Shown: in pieces, positions 1 through 8,809 of the stretch
Layout: each line of letters begins with the position of its first letter
Position numbering within the stretch: position 1 is the first letter of the stretch
Origin: Legionellaceae bacterium
GTDB lineage: Bacteria; Pseudomonadota; Gammaproteobacteria; Legionellales; Legionellaceae
NCBI GenBank assembly: GCA_018061965.1
Contig: JAGOTG010000008.1
Coordinates: 42,317-106,316, forward strand
Length of the DNA: 64,000 nucleotides
Direction: 5' to 3'
Notes under the pieces: model-generated
What the model saw: the letters and a program-made list of their open reading frames with translations, nothing else
Told to the model about the DNA's origin: nothing
Database searches by the model: none
Position numbers and translations under genes: made by a program

Positions 1-463
1 AGTTCCTCTGTATAAATTGCCAGTGATCATGTATCAAGCCGCGCAATATATCCAACACGATTTGCTATCTTTGCAACCTTTCCCAGGTATTGCAGAGATG
101 TTGCAACATTTACATGCCGCAGGTTGTCAACTGAATGTGGTTTCCTCAAACTCCAAGAAAAACGTAAAAACGTGGCTAGCGCACCACGATTTGGCGCCAC
201 TGTTTCACCGCGTCGCTCACGCGCCGCATTTTTACGGTAAGGCCAAAACTCTCAAACAGCTCATCAAACAAGAACACTATACCCCTATCAACACTTGCTA
301 CATTGGGGATGAAACCCGGGATATTGAGGCTGCACAAAAAAGCGGGATTGATAGCATTGCCGTTACCTGGGGGTTTCATGCAGAAACCCTACTCATACAA
401 CATCGCCCTAATATTCTAGCACGCAGTCCACAGGACATTGTGGCTGCTATTTTAAATCCATAG
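1..463 (+). CDS. HAD-family phosphatase, C-terminal part (5' end outside the window)
   Basis: The reading frame is open to the left edge, so this is the 3' part (about 153 codons) of a longer gene; the TTG at 17 need not be a start. Visible HAD motifs are motif II (VVSSNS, a Ser in the usual S/T position), a Lys in HFYGKAKTL fitting motif III, and motif IV GDETRD with its acidic metal ligands. The nucleophile motif I (DxDxT) must lie upstream. The pattern resembles phosphoglycolate-phosphatase-like (Gph/PGP) enzymes. The substrate cannot be told from the sequence. It is followed by a decayed transporter gene on the same strand. Confidence 0.8.
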   Translation, partial: VPLYKLPVIMYQAAQYIQHDLLSLQPFPGIAEMLQHLHAAGCQLNVVSSNSKKNVKTWLAHHDLAPLFHRVAHAPHFYGKAKTLKQLIKQEHYTPINTCYIGDETRDIEAAQKSGIDSIAVTWGFHAETLLIQHRPNILARSPQDIVAAILNP

Positions 464-558
464 GAAGACTTCATAGGGCGCCTTTTAGCCACCCATGCAT
501 AGTGCATCTTTTTATAGTATGCGGCTAAACATTGAGAGCCATTCAGAGAGCGTCCCTT

Positions 559-693
559 ATGAATCAATGGTCATTGCTCACTTCTCGCCAGTTTCTACCG
601 CAATTTATCACTCAATTTCTGGGCGCTTGTAATGATAATATTTTCAAAAACGCACTGATCATTTTAATTTTTTTCATATTGTCTCCGCCTTAA
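559..693 (+). pseudogene. Remnant of an MFS/LplT-type transporter N-terminus
   Basis: The frame starts at ATG 559 and reads 44 codons to TAA at 691. It contains FLPQFITQFLGACNDN, IFKNALIIL and a hydrophobic run. From family knowledge, this matches the first transmembrane segment of lysophospholipid-transporter (LplT/Aas) and related MFS proteins, which begin with a conserved 'LTQFLGAFNDN.FKNALV' stretch. The rest of the gene (normally over 400 codons) is absent, and an unrelated minus-strand gene begins at 735. I read it as a degraded 5' fragment, not a functional peptide. Confidence 0.6.
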
Positions 694-734
694 GTCTTAT
701 GGGACTCACGAGTATAGGCTGTTCGCTATTGATT

Positions 735-1763
735 TTAGATATTGGATGCGTGCCGATTAGTGCTAAGCTCTATCGACAAAGGACTTGCATTCGGTGATTG
801 GGGTTGCGTGGCATTAGGCCTGAACATACTAATATTGGGTATATAAGGCTGACGATGGACATATCTTTCGAATTTAATCAAATCTGCTTGCAAAGCATTA
901 TGCGATTCCCGATCTGGATGGAGTAATTCAGACATGCTTTGCACTCGCATGGTGTAATACAAAACAAGAGAAGCCACTACCATTCCAACCACTAAGGCAA
1001 AACCCAGAGGAGACGACATAAACGAGACATGCAAAGTCACCAAAGCAGTTTGGGCCATAAAATAACTATCCGCAACGCAAGACAAAGCGCCAAACAACAC
1101 TACGCCTTTTTCTACTCCGATTAGCAAATTAGAACTGACATAATTTTGCATTTCGGTATTTTTATTCAATAAATGGCCATTAAAAACATCCCTGGCTGCG
1201 TGATAAGCTGCCTTGTCACTTTCATTCCAATGGTCGGTTTCTTTGCCGTTTAAAATGCAGTTAATCTCCATTACCGATTTTAGTTGTTGTGCATAGGTTT
1301 CATTCAATAAACTTTTAGAATTATCTGTAGCAACAATCCCCAATGCTTTTTTAAGAAATGACACTTCAAATGCATAGAACAGAACAGCATCCAATAAAGT
1401 ATACACGCTGATCAACGAATATAACGCAAACTGACTAATTCCTGGAATAATTATAAACAAATTAGAACTAAATAAAAAACTACTCGCACCATTTTCAAGC
1501 CCCCCAAAGAGCAGACAAAATAGATAAGCAACTTTTAACACCGATTGGGAATAAGCTGAAGATTTGGGATCTTCTGCTGCGATAACATCTGCGGAACCTT
1601 TCAAATGCGCTAACAAACGATTTACAATCATTAATTTACGCGTTTCATATTCTTGCTTATTTAACTCGTTATCCAAGTTCTGAAACTCGATCACCAATTC
1701 AGCTAAAGATTGTCGGTTGTATATTTCTACAAACTGTGCTGGAAATGTAATTAGTTCAGCCAT
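735..1763 (-). CDS. Orphan membrane protein, 342 aa
   Basis: I do not recognise this protein. It has a charged N-terminus of about 75 residues, two or three hydrophobic segments around residues 77-130, a hydrophilic middle (about 135-210), two more hydrophobic segments around 215-268, and a Pro/Asn-rich C-terminal tail ending NRHASNI. The paired-helix layout with long soluble flanks is common in effectors of intracellular gammaproteobacteria that insert in host membranes, but that is inference. No signal peptide is seen. The gene stands alone, with a remnant downstream and an HTH gene diverging upstream. Confidence 0.7.
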   Translation of the reverse strand: MAELITFPAQFVEIYNRQSLAELVIEFQNLDNELNKQEYETRKLMIVNRLLAHLKGSADVIAAEDPKSSAYSQSVLKVAYLFCLLFGGLENGASSFLFSSNLFIIIPGISQFALYSLISVYTLLDAVLFYAFEVSFLKKALGIVATDNSKSLLNETYAQQLKSVMEINCILNGKETDHWNESDKAAYHAARDVFNGHLLNKNTEMQNYVSSNLLIGVEKGVVLFGALSCVADSYFMAQTALVTLHVSFMSSPLGFALVVGMVVASLVLYYTMRVQSMSELLHPDRESHNALQADLIKFERYVHRQPYIPNISMFRPNATQPQSPNASPLSIELSTNRHASNI

Positions 1764-1929
1764 AAATAAGTTCTTATAGAATAAAAATGGTCATTATACA
1801 CTAAAACTGAACAACAATATAGCATTAAATTATGCTTGTTTGACAAAAAAGAGCACTGTCATAAAATTGACAAATAGTCACCATATGCTATAGAAACTAG
1901 AGGAGTAATCAGTTTTGTGAGATCAACAT

Positions 1930-2166
1930 ATGTCAAATAGACTATTTTCTGAACGTTTGAACGCGGAATTAGATGAGATAGGCATGCCGCAACGCGTGGA
2001 TGAGCGGATTGAGACGTTTGCCAAATTTATCGACCTACCCAAATTCAAAGCTCAGGCCGTCTTAAATGGAACAACCATTCCAGATGAACAAGTCCTGGCG
2101 CTTCTTGCGCGGCAGTTAGAGGTGAATGTATTGTGGTTACTAGGTAAAGCTGACAGCAAACATTAA
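1930..2166 (+). CDS. Small helix-turn-helix protein (XRE/phage-repressor type), 78 aa
   Basis: The 78-residue protein fits a Cro/CI-type HTH fold. FAKFIDLPKFKAQAVLNG covers helices 2-3, and IPDEQVLALLARQLEVNVLWLLG gives the usual following helices seen in phage-repressor N-termini ('..la..l.vs..wLl.G'). There is no oligomerisation or peptidase domain, so it is a DNA-binding domain alone. The ATG at 1930 follows a GAGG at about 1900, which is far for a ribosome site. It stands alone between a divergent membrane protein and a large palindrome. Its target is unknown. Confidence 0.7.
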   Translation: MSNRLFSERLNAELDEIGMPQRVDERIETFAKFIDLPKFKAQAVLNGTTIPDEQVLALLARQLEVNVLWLLGKADSKH

Positions 2167-2170
2167 GGCC

Positions 2171-2301
2171 TGTCGACAATTCTACTATCTTGGCCAAAAA
2201 AAACTGATTTTCTGTGCTCCGATGCTCACATACTAGGTGTATGCTGCGCTTCGGTGCTCGAAAATCAGCGTTTTTTGGCGCAAGCTAGCGAATTGTCGAC
2301 A
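2171..2301. repeat. 131-bp palindromic element with 12-bp perfect ends
   Basis: The ends are perfect inverted copies: TGTCGACAATTC at 2171-2182 and GAATTGTCGACA at 2290-2301. Pairing continues imperfectly inward, for example ACTGATTTTC on the left against GAAAATCAG on the right. The whole element would fold as one long hairpin. It fills the gap between two convergent genes, so it may end transcription both ways. The sharp ends also resemble a miniature inverted-repeat element. Confidence 0.75.
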
Positions 2302-2308
2302 AGACTTA

Positions 2309-3172
2309 TTATTTTTCAAACCGCGTTTCGCGCTTATGACAATGCGCGCCTGTTGGGTGCTTGGTGTAATAGTCTTGATGATAGTCTTCGGCTGGCCAGA
2401 AGGTCGTCACAGGTTGCAGCGTGGTGGCGATCTGATACCTATTGTTCTCTAAACGCTGTATAAGCTGTAACGCTTCTGTATTTTGCGTCTGGTCATAATA
2501 AAATACCGCGCTCTGGTATTGTGTTCCGCGATCGGGGCCTTGCCCATCTGCTTGGCAAGGATCGTGAATCTCAAAAAAATGCTTTAATATCGTACTGTAG
2601 TCCGTGATTGCCAAATCATATACCACTCGCACTGCTTCATAATGTCCAGTCGTCCCGGCACAAACTGCTGTATATTGCGGAGACAGCGTATGACCGCCGG
2701 TATACCCTGATTCAGCTTTTACCACCCCCGGAATTTGTTTCAAGGCATGCTCTATTCCCCAAAAACAACCACCGGCGACAATGGCCTCAGCCGTATCCAA
2801 AACGTCACCATACAACACAAAGTCCAAGGCCAGCGAATTCACACAATACCGCCGTGACTTGGCCGTCAATTGTTCTCCCAAAAAAATGTGCCCTAAATGG
2901 GCTGTACACCGTCCACAAACGATTTCTGTGCGCATGCCGTCCGGATCCGGCGAGCTCTGTACGCGCTGTAACAGATCATCGTCAAAACTAGGCCAACCAC
3001 ATCCCGCGGTAAATTGGCTTGAAGCTCTGAATAATGCCCAACCACAGCGTCGACACAAATAGGTGCCCTGGGTTTGCAATTGATTATAGGCACCACTCCC
3101 TGGTGGTTCCGTGGCTTGTTCGCATATAATCTTACGCGCATTCGGGGTCAAACTGGCTAATTTATCCAGCAT
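2309..3172 (-). CDS. msrBA: Bifunctional peptide methionine sulfoxide reductase MsrB-MsrA
   Basis: This is a fusion that repairs both R- and S-methionine sulfoxide in oxidised proteins. Residues 1-125 form the MsrB domain, with zinc cysteines C40/C43 and C86/C89 and the catalytic Cys in RRYCVNS (C110). Residues about 130-287 form MsrA, with the catalytic motif GGCFWGIE (C136) and the conserved YxGG, GHYEAV and HDPCQ stretches. Order B-A is less common than A-B but known. AAGGA lies upstream of the ATG. It starts 2 bp after the rimK stop, so the two are probably co-transcribed. Confidence 0.93.
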   Translation of the reverse strand: MLDKLASLTPNARKIICEQATEPPGSGAYNQLQTQGTYLCRRCGWALFRASSQFTAGCGWPSFDDDLLQRVQSSPDPDGMRTEIVCGRCTAHLGHIFLGEQLTAKSRRYCVNSLALDFVLYGDVLDTAEAIVAGGCFWGIEHALKQIPGVVKAESGYTGGHTLSPQYTAVCAGTTGHYEAVRVVYDLAITDYSTILKHFFEIHDPCQADGQGPDRGTQYQSAVFYYDQTQNTEALQLIQRLENNRYQIATTLQPVTTFWPAEDYHQDYYTKHPTGAHCHKRETRFEK

Positions 3173-3174
3173 TT

Positions 3175-4083
3175 TTATCCTTGAAAACGTTGGTTTCGTC
3201 CTTTTGGTTTCGCATTTTTTTCAATGTAGCGAATGATTTTGCGAGCAATATCAATCTGCGTGGCGCGCTCAATCCCTTCCAAACCTGGTGAAGAATTAAT
3301 TTCAAGGACTAGTGGGCCTTGATGCGACCGCACCAAATCCACGCCGGCCACTTTCAATCCCATCGTTTTAGCCGCAGCGATGGCAATACGCCGCTCGTCC
3401 GTACTCAGTTTGACTTTCATAGCTTGTCCACCTTGATGGACATTCGCCCGAAACTCTCCTTCTTTGGCTTGGCGTTTGATAGCAGCCACAACGGTATCCC
3501 CCACAACCAAACAACGGATATCCATGCCACGCGATTCTTGAATAAATTCTTGGACCAAGATATTTGCATGCATTTCTTTGAATGCATTGATGATGCTCAC
3601 TGCTGATTGATGGCTATCCGCCAAAATAACCCCTTTACCCTGTGTCCCTTCCAATAATTTGATCACCAAAGGCGCGCCGCCCACCATGCGAATCAAATCC
3701 TCAGTATTATCGGGTGATTGTGCAAACCCGGTTAACGGCATAGGGATTCCTTTCCTAGCTAGCAACTGTAAAGAACGAAATTTATCTCTGGAACGAGCAA
3801 TAGCCAAGGATTCATTTACAGTATACATTCCCATGGTTTCCATGTGCCGCAAAACTGCAGTACCATAAAATGTATTGGAAGCTCCTATTCTAGGAATCAC
3901 TGCATCAAAATTGCTTAATAAGACCCCTCCTCTATAACATACCGTTGGGTTCGAAGCTGCCACATTCATATAGCAATATAATGGATTGATGATACTCATC
4001 TCATGCCCACCATCTTCGCCTGCTTTCACCAAACGCTTATGGCTATATAAATTTGGATTCGTGGCCAAAATAGCAATTTTCAT
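3175..4083 (-). CDS. rimK: RimK-type ATP-grasp ligase (ribosomal protein S6 glutamate ligase)
   Basis: At 302 aa it matches the RimK length (about 300). The N-terminus [18 protein letters not shown] is the RimK signature. The ATP-grasp core contains [15 protein letters not shown] (ATP-binding lysine and glycine loop), VQEFI, and the magnesium-binding end [15 protein letters not shown]. RimK adds glutamate residues to the C-terminus of ribosomal protein S6 in E. coli; other substrates are possible here. It is the first gene of a two-gene unit with msrBA. A 29-bp perfect inverted repeat lies just upstream of its promoter region. Confidence 0.92.
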   Translation of the reverse strand: MKIAILATNPNLYSHKRLVKAGEDGGHEMSIINPLYCYMNVAASNPTVCYRGGVLLSNFDAVIPRIGASNTFYGTAVLRHMETMGMYTVNESLAIARSRDKFRSLQLLARKGIPMPLTGFAQSPDNTEDLIRMVGGAPLVIKLLEGTQGKGVILADSHQSAVSIINAFKEMHANILVQEFIQESRGMDIRCLVVGDTVVAAIKRQAKEGEFRANVHQGGQAMKVKLSTDERRIAIAAAKTMGLKVAGVDLVRSHQGPLVLEINSSPGLEGIERATQIDIARKIIRYIEKNAKPKGRNQRFQG

Positions 4084-4130
4084 ACCCCATACTTCCTTAT
4101 TTTAGAGAGATTCACTTGTAACGGCTCACA

Positions 4131-4214
4131 CGTCATCCCGAGCGTAGCGAGGGATCTCCAAAACATGGCGCAGCGCCAGAATCCAGGAGATCCCTCGCTA
4201 CGCTCGGGATGACG
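4131..4214. repeat. Dispersed palindrome with 29-bp perfect arms
   Basis: Arm 4131-4159 (beginning CGTCATCCCGAGCG) and arm 4186-4214 are perfect reverse complements around a 26-nt loop. The arms begin and end in GTCAT/ATGAC, like the two elements at 52378-52460 and 55906-55988. It ends 9 bp before the stop of the minus-strand sco gene, so its transcript would form a strong 3' hairpin for that operon. Confidence 0.85.
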
Positions 4215-4222
4215 TACGGGCT

Positions 4223-4864
4223 TCACTTTACCAAATGTTGATAATCGTTTACCAACTTATCTGCATGATGCGGAGGAGTAAAGAAGGCTACCAATTCTCC
4301 ACGCGGATTTAACAACATAATTGCCCCAGAATGTTCAATACTATAATCATTGGCCTGTTTTTGCACCTGGGAGTTTACTTGAGTAAACGCAATCCCCAAA
4401 AAACGCGCCAAATTATGAGTTTCCTCTTCTGAACCGCGCGCCCCGAGGAACTGAGGGTCGAATGATTGCACATAATCTTTCATTCTCACCAAACTATCCC
4501 GTTTCGGATCCAACGTAATCATGACCACTGCCGGGCGGGATAAATTTGGCTGCTGAGCCATCAAATGGGCCATCTTCGCCAACTCTGCCATCGTCACGGG
4601 ACAAATTGACGCGCAATGCGTAAACCCCATAAATAAAAACGTCCAATGACCTTGTAAATGTCGATTATCTATAGCATATCCTTCTGTCCCTTCCAACGTA
4701 AATGCCGGCAACGGACGCGGTTTATTTAAAACCGTGCCATAAAAAGCGTAGGGTTCCCGAGATACCTGTGCCCACCATTGCTGCGCCGCTATACCCAAAC
4801 CAATGGCACAAACCAAAGATAGCACGCCCCAAAAAACCATTCTCTGCGGATAAGAATTTTTCAT
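4223..4864 (-). CDS. SCO1/SenC copper chaperone for cytochrome c oxidase
   Basis: This is a 213-aa membrane-anchored thioredoxin-fold protein. One N-terminal helix spans residues about 9-28. The copper motif is C84-A-S-I-C88 (in FTHCASICP), with the partner His178 in SIEHSGA. This C-x3-C plus His set is diagnostic of Sco/SenC proteins, which deliver copper to the CuA site of cytochrome c oxidase subunit II. GGAG-like bases precede the ATG. It is the last gene of the surf1-CX3C-ctaA-cyoE-sco unit. Confidence 0.93.
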   Translation of the reverse strand: MKNSYPQRMVFWGVLSLVCAIGLGIAAQQWWAQVSREPYAFYGTVLNKPRPLPAFTLEGTEGYAIDNRHLQGHWTFLFMGFTHCASICPVTMAELAKMAHLMAQQPNLSRPAVVMITLDPKRDSLVRMKDYVQSFDPQFLGARGSEEETHNLARFLGIAFTQVNSQVQKQANDYSIEHSGAIMLLNPRGELVAFFTPPHHADKLVNDYQHLVK

Positions 4865-4879
4865 ATAATCTACTCCTAT

Positions 4880-5761
4880 TTATACCCAATAATGATCGAG
4901 CAACAACAAAACAAATAACACCAGTAAATAAATAATTGAAAAACGAAATGTTTGCATGGCAATCCTGGGTGTTTCACGATACAACAATTTAATTGCCCAA
5001 TATAAGAAACGCATACCCAATAAGAATGCGCCCAAGCCATAAACCCAACCACTCATCCCAACCACACAGGGCAAAGCACTGACCAACAACAACAAAATGG
5101 TGTACATCAGCACATTGAGCTTGGTGTAGCGAATCCCGTGCGTCACAGGCAACATGGGCACATCGGCATGCTGGTAATCTTTAAATCGATAAATGGCCAA
5201 AGCCCAAAAATGGGGCGGCGTCCAAGTAAAAATAATGAGCACCAATAATAATGCATGGGGATCCAAATGATTGGTCACGGCCGTCCATCCCAAAAGTGGT
5301 GGCGCTGCCCCGGCTAACCCACCAATCACAATATTTTGCGGCGTAGCCCGTTTGAGATAACCGGTGTAGATGCCTGCGTAGCCGATCAACGTTAAAAACG
5401 TCAGCCACGCGGTCAGACTATTCACCCAAACAAATAGCAAACTCAAGCCCGTAGTTCCGAGCAATAGTGCGAAACCCATCGCGTGTCCAACCGTGACCCG
5501 ACCTTGCGCAATCGGCCTTTGTTGCGTCCTGGCCATGAGCGCATCAATGCGGCGATCCACAATATGGTTGATTGCTGCTGCAGCGCTCGCAACCAGGCCA
5601 ATACCGCACAAACTTGCCAACAACAAATCCATTGTCACGTGTCCTGGCGCTAAATACATACCAACCAACACCGTCACCAACATCAAAGCGACTACTTTTG
5701 GCTTACATAAAACCCAATAATCCCGCCACAAAAAGGGTTCTCTTTTAAGATGTGCGATCAT
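4880..5761 (-). CDS. cyoE: Protohaem IX farnesyltransferase (haem O synthase)
   Basis: It is a 293-aa integral membrane prenyltransferase of the UbiA superfamily. The allylic diphosphate/Mg motif appears as [20 protein letters not shown] (N-x3-D-x3-D-x2-M-x-R-T), followed by the second Asp-rich loop [13 protein letters not shown]. Multiple hydrophobic segments fit the nine-helix topology. It converts haem B to haem O by adding a farnesyl group, the step before CtaA. It overlaps the 3' end of ctaA by 17 bp, which implies translational coupling. Confidence 0.95.
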   Translation of the reverse strand: MIAHLKREPFLWRDYWVLCKPKVVALMLVTVLVGMYLAPGHVTMDLLLASLCGIGLVASAAAAINHIVDRRIDALMARTQQRPIAQGRVTVGHAMGFALLLGTTGLSLLFVWVNSLTAWLTFLTLIGYAGIYTGYLKRATPQNIVIGGLAGAAPPLLGWTAVTNHLDPHALLLVLIIFTWTPPHFWALAIYRFKDYQHADVPMLPVTHGIRYTKLNVLMYTILLLLVSALPCVVGMSGWVYGLGAFLLGMRFLYWAIKLLYRETPRIAMQTFRFSIIYLLVLFVLLLLDHYWV

Positions 5762-6749
5762 GAGAAACTCCTAGTGTTCCAACCGTAAAATGTAAGCTTA
5801 ATACCGCCGCAAACAGCAATGCTGCCACCGCATTATGTGCCACTGCTGCCCACAGAGGGAGCATATATATCACATTCACGATACCTAATGTGAATTGAAT
5901 CATTACACAAGCAAACACCGCACCAGCCGCCCATCTGAGCAAACTAGACTGCAGATTGCGGAATAAATAAATCCCCAAACTCATAAGATAACCCAGCGTG
6001 ATAGCAGCACCGAAACGGTGAACCATTTGAATAGTGGCTCGACTCGCACTATCCAATACACCGCCTTGATAATTAAGTCCAATCGACGACCAGAATTGAA
6101 AACTCGATTGCCAAGTCATAGCCGGTAACCATTGACCATTGCATTGTGGAAAACCAATACAGGCCAGACCCGCATAATTGGCACTAACCCAACCGCCCAA
6201 AGCGATCTGACCCAAAACAATGCCAATGGCACCCCACAGCCAAAACCGCCAACGCGTCTTAGGGACATAGGGTACTTTGAAATGTAAAGATAAATTTAGA
6301 TACACCAAGCCACCAAAAATGAGTAGTCCGCCTAATAAATGGCCCATCACCACAATGGGCAACAGCTTCAAAGTCACTGTCCACATTCCCAAAGCGGCTT
6401 GAAACCCAATTAAAGCCAACAAAAATAAAGGGATACCTAACGTTGCCCCCTGCTTTCGATAACGCCAAGCAGCAAGATTGAGCCCCACAATCAGCAAAGC
6501 CAAAGTCCCAGCCACATAACGATGAATCATCTCAGTCCAGGCTTTACGTGCTTCCAAAGGTAGGGTCGGATACTGTTGTTGTATGGCCAGTTGTTCCTGA
6601 ATTTGCGATGGAACCACCATCTGCCCATAACAACCGGGCCAATCAGGGCATCCCAAACCAGCATGGGTCAAACGCGTATAAGCGCCCAGCATCACAACTA
6701 TAAATGCTAAACCCATGGCCAAAAAAGCAATTATGCGGAATGATTTCAT
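5745..6749 (-). CDS. ctaA: Haem A synthase (CtaA/COX15)
   Basis: At 334 aa with eight predicted membrane helices, it is the CtaA/Cox15 oxidase that converts haem O to haem A. Signatures are the N-terminal [22 protein letters not shown], the His in EMIHRYVAG, the [22 protein letters not shown] repeat, and the second-half ligands MVHRFGA and [10 protein letters not shown]. It overlaps both neighbours (cyoE by 17 bp and the upstream CX3C gene by 4 bp). The window thus holds the complete haem O/A branch, though the oxidase subunits themselves are not present. Confidence 0.95.
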   Translation of the reverse strand: MKSFRIIAFLAMGLAFIVVMLGAYTRLTHAGLGCPDWPGCYGQMVVPSQIQEQLAIQQQYPTLPLEARKAWTEMIHRYVAGTLALLIVGLNLAAWRYRKQGATLGIPLFLLALIGFQAALGMWTVTLKLLPIVVMGHLLGGLLIFGGLVYLNLSLHFKVPYVPKTRWRFWLWGAIGIVLGQIALGGWVSANYAGLACIGFPQCNGQWLPAMTWQSSFQFWSSIGLNYQGGVLDSASRATIQMVHRFGAAITLGYLMSLGIYLFRNLQSSLLRWAAGAVFACVMIQFTLGIVNVIYMLPLWAAVAHNAVAALLFAAVLSLHFTVGTLGVSHDRTS

Positions 6750-7258
6750 TTGTCGTGCACCATTTTTTGCAAATCTTGAAAAATATCTTTCAGTGATTGA
6801 TCACTAGAATAAGCTAAAATCACATAACCCTGAGGATTCACCAGATAAATGGCTGGTTGCGAGCCTAAAATCTCGGCTTCTTTTCCAGCGAGTTGTGCCC
6901 AATGACCATCGACCGTTTCTAATAGATTCTGGGTCGTTTGAGACGCAGCAGAGCGCGCCGTTTGGCTTGCTAAAACCAGATCGACATAATACAAACGCCG
7001 GCCCAACGCCAAACGTAATTTCGCCAAATCATCCATACGTTGCAGACAATCTTGCGTGCAGGCTTGCGGAGTCCAATACAATAACTGCCATTTCTCGCTC
7101 TGTGACATCTGCTGCAATATGGGGGGAGGCTGCAATAATTGGCCATGATTAGTACGCGAGCTGATCCATTCAGGATGCAGATAGACGATATAAGCGATAG
7201 TCCCCGGTGCAGCAAACAAAAAAAGCAACAACCCGATGATCCCAGCAGAACGCTTCAT
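6746..7258 (-). CDS. Membrane-anchored CX3C protein of the cytochrome oxidase assembly cluster
   Basis: This is a 170-aa protein with one N-terminal helix (about residues 6-27) and a soluble thioredoxin-like domain. The motif C67-T-Q-D-C71 has the same C-x3-C spacing as Sco. The C-terminal part (PAIYLVNPQGYVILAY) aligns with the Sco region GAIMLLNPRGELVAFF, but the Sco copper-ligand His is missing. Pseudomonas-type oxidase clusters carry a similar unnamed gene between surf1 and ctaA. I infer a redox or copper role in oxidase assembly. The start at 7258 gives an ATGA overlap with surf1; an upstream in-frame ATG at 7321 would add 21 residues inside surf1 and is less likely. Confidence 0.8.
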   Translation of the reverse strand: MKRSAGIIGLLLFLFAAPGTIAYIVYLHPEWISSRTNHGQLLQPPPILQQMSQSEKWQLLYWTPQACTQDCLQRMDDLAKLRLALGRRLYYVDLVLASQTARSAASQTTQNLLETVDGHWAQLAGKEAEILGSQPAIYLVNPQGYVILAYSSDQSLKDIFQDLQKMVHDK

Positions 7259-7971
7259 GTCAGTCTCTTTGTGTGGAAAACGATAAACATAACCCCTACT
7301 CCCAGCGCAAAAATAAACCATTGTACTGCATAACCTATATGCCGCACAGGACTACTTGCTACAATGGGCCAGTCCCGTACAAACCTTGTCTGCCGCTCAG
7401 CAGACTGGCGAATGATAAACGGATATACGGGTTTATGCAAAAATTGACTGATCATCGTCATATTTAAACTTTCAATGACAATTATATTAGGCGTTTTTAC
7501 TTCCAATCCAACGCCTAAAACGAATGAGCGTGTTGCGGGATAATAGACTTGACCACTGTAATGTAAATCGCTCTTTAGACCAGTCATATCGGGTAAAGAT
7601 ACGCGACTAGGGTCGCCAGGCACCCATCCCTGATCAATCAACAGCACGTTACCATCATCCATGAGTAAAGGCGTCAATACATCATATCCAAATTGATGCG
7701 CATGGTGCTGATTATCCAACAATAGCGTGATCGGTAATTGAGCCAGGCCCTGTACTTGAACACGTTGATATTGTTGCGCCGACGTACCTGAAAGCGCCAC
7801 GGGAGCACGCTGCATTTGAGTTTGATACATAGCCAGCAATCCCCGTTTTTCTGCTGCGCGATGCAACTGCCAAATACCGAGACTAATCAACAAGCAGATG
7901 CTGACCAATGCCAAACACAGCATTTTCCAAGAAGACGTGAAAGAAAAACGAAAACCAGTTACACTAAACAT
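7255..7971 (-). CDS. SURF1-family cytochrome oxidase assembly protein
   Basis: At 238 aa it has the SURF1 layout: an N-terminal helix (residues about 13-32, MLCLALVSICLLISLGIWQL), a periplasmic domain with YQRVQVQG and LLIDQGWVP (the conserved 'G.yd....v.....g.l.vnRGWVP' pattern), and a C-terminal helix (AVQWFIFALGVGVMFIVF). SURF1 assists haem insertion into oxidase subunit I. It is the first gene of the minus-strand unit and diverges from the DUF2909 gene across a 32-bp gap that must hold both promoters. Confidence 0.9.
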   Translation of the reverse strand: MFSVTGFRFSFTSSWKMLCLALVSICLLISLGIWQLHRAAEKRGLLAMYQTQMQRAPVALSGTSAQQYQRVQVQGLAQLPITLLLDNQHHAHQFGYDVLTPLLMDDGNVLLIDQGWVPGDPSRVSLPDMTGLKSDLHYSGQVYYPATRSFVLGVGLEVKTPNIIVIESLNMTMISQFLHKPVYPFIIRQSAERQTRFVRDWPIVASSPVRHIGYAVQWFIFALGVGVMFIVFHTKRLT

Positions 7972-8003
7972 ACAATCGTCTCGTTAGTAATCGGGGTTGA
8001 CTT

Positions 8004-8210
8004 ATGGTCACTAAACTCATCGTCATTGCGGTTATGATCATCATTGTGGGTGCATTGGCCTCTTCATTGATTTTTCTGGTTCGTGACAAAGGATCGAGCA
8101 AACGCACCGTCACGGCATTGACTTGGCGTATTAGTTTATCATTATTACTCTTTCTTTTTCTATTATTAGCTTTTAAACTGCATTGGATTGCTCCTCATGG
8201 GGTTGGCTAG
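8004..8210 (+). CDS. DUF2909-type twin-transmembrane protein, 68 aa
   Basis: This small protein has two hydrophobic helices (residues about 4-25 and 43-61) joined by a basic loop, RDKGSSKRTVTALTWRISLS. The loop and helix pattern match the DUF2909 family, found beside surf1 in oxidase clusters of many gammaproteobacteria. The conserved location suggests a part in oxidase assembly, but no function is established. It stops one base before the ATG of the next gene. Confidence 0.8.
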   Translation: MVTKLIVIAVMIIIVGALASSLIFLVRDKGSSKRTVTALTWRISLSLLLFLFLLLAFKLHWIAPHGVG

Positions 8211-8211
8211 C

Positions 8212-8682
8212 ATGGTGGTATCAAAAAAACTATCTTACAGCACATGTCTGCTGCTATTCGTTCTAAATAGTATGCTTGCGCTTTATGCAGATACCATGGA
8301 CCACTACATGGGGATCGTAAACAATATTCCCAAAATGGAAATCAAAGCAGATGGTCAAGCACAAATTTGGGCAAAATCAGCTAGGAATGTCCTTGTTCTC
8401 ACCTGTGAGTCCGTCGCTGAAAGTTTGAAAATTGCTAACGATACGGCTAGTCGACAAAACATGCCCTTGTTTTGCATGCCTGCCACCACTATTTTAGATG
8501 GCCCTATGTTGCATGATTTGGTACAGCAAACTTATCGCGATATTTCAAGCCAAGAAAGCGATAAATCTAAAATGACGGTGTCCGAGGTAGCCTTAATCGG
8601 CTTGACCAAAGCCTATCCTTGCTCCAAACAACTACAACAATCAGATATTCGGATGCAAAGCGCAAAAAGACTAAGCACTTGA
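8212..8682 (+). CDS. Secreted Rap1a/Tai-like protein, 156 aa
   Basis: The protein starts with a signal-peptide-like segment (KKLSYSTCLLLFVLNSMLALYA). The C-terminal half, FCMPATTILDGPMLHDLV through VALIGLTKAYPC, fits the Rap1a/Tai4 immunity fold pattern, in which a 'C.P' and a terminal 'a.p/fPC' bracket a helical core. Such proteins block type VI amidase effectors in known cases, but many family members have no known partner and no toxin gene is beside this one. I chose ATG 8212, just after the upstream stop; an in-frame ATG at 8188 would overlap that gene. Confidence 0.6.
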   Translation: MVVSKKLSYSTCLLLFVLNSMLALYADTMDHYMGIVNNIPKMEIKADGQAQIWAKSARNVLVLTCESVAESLKIANDTASRQNMPLFCMPATTILDGPMLHDLVQQTYRDISSQESDKSKMTVSEVALIGLTKAYPCSKQLQQSDIRMQSAKRLST

Positions 8683-8701
8683 AAAATGAACCGTTTTGGC
8701 T

Positions 8702-8776
8702 GAGAAAGCGCTTTAGCGCTATCTCGAATCCTCAGTTGATGATGAATGGCTTCGAGACGTAGCTACGCTACGCCTC
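8702..8776. terminator. Two hairpins between convergent genes
   Basis: Hairpin 1 is at 8702-8725, with 10-nt arms GAGAAAGCGC/GCGCTATCTC and one mismatch. Hairpin 2 is at 8754-8776, with arms GAGACGTAGC/GCTACGCCTC and one mismatch. They sit between the convergent Tai-like gene and the coiled-coil gene. There are no clear T-runs, so termination is likely but not certain. Confidence 0.5.
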
Positions 8777-8809
8777 AGCACGAACGAATTGAAGAGCACA
8801 CTTTGACTC

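Noticed and set aside
1930..2166. Prophage or toxin-antitoxin module around the HTH gene
   Set aside because: No toxin-like partner, integrase or phage gene is adjacent; the gene stands alone.
2608..2991. 127-aa plus-strand frame opposite msrBA
   Set aside because: It is antisense to a gene with full MsrA and MsrB active-site motifs and has no family features.
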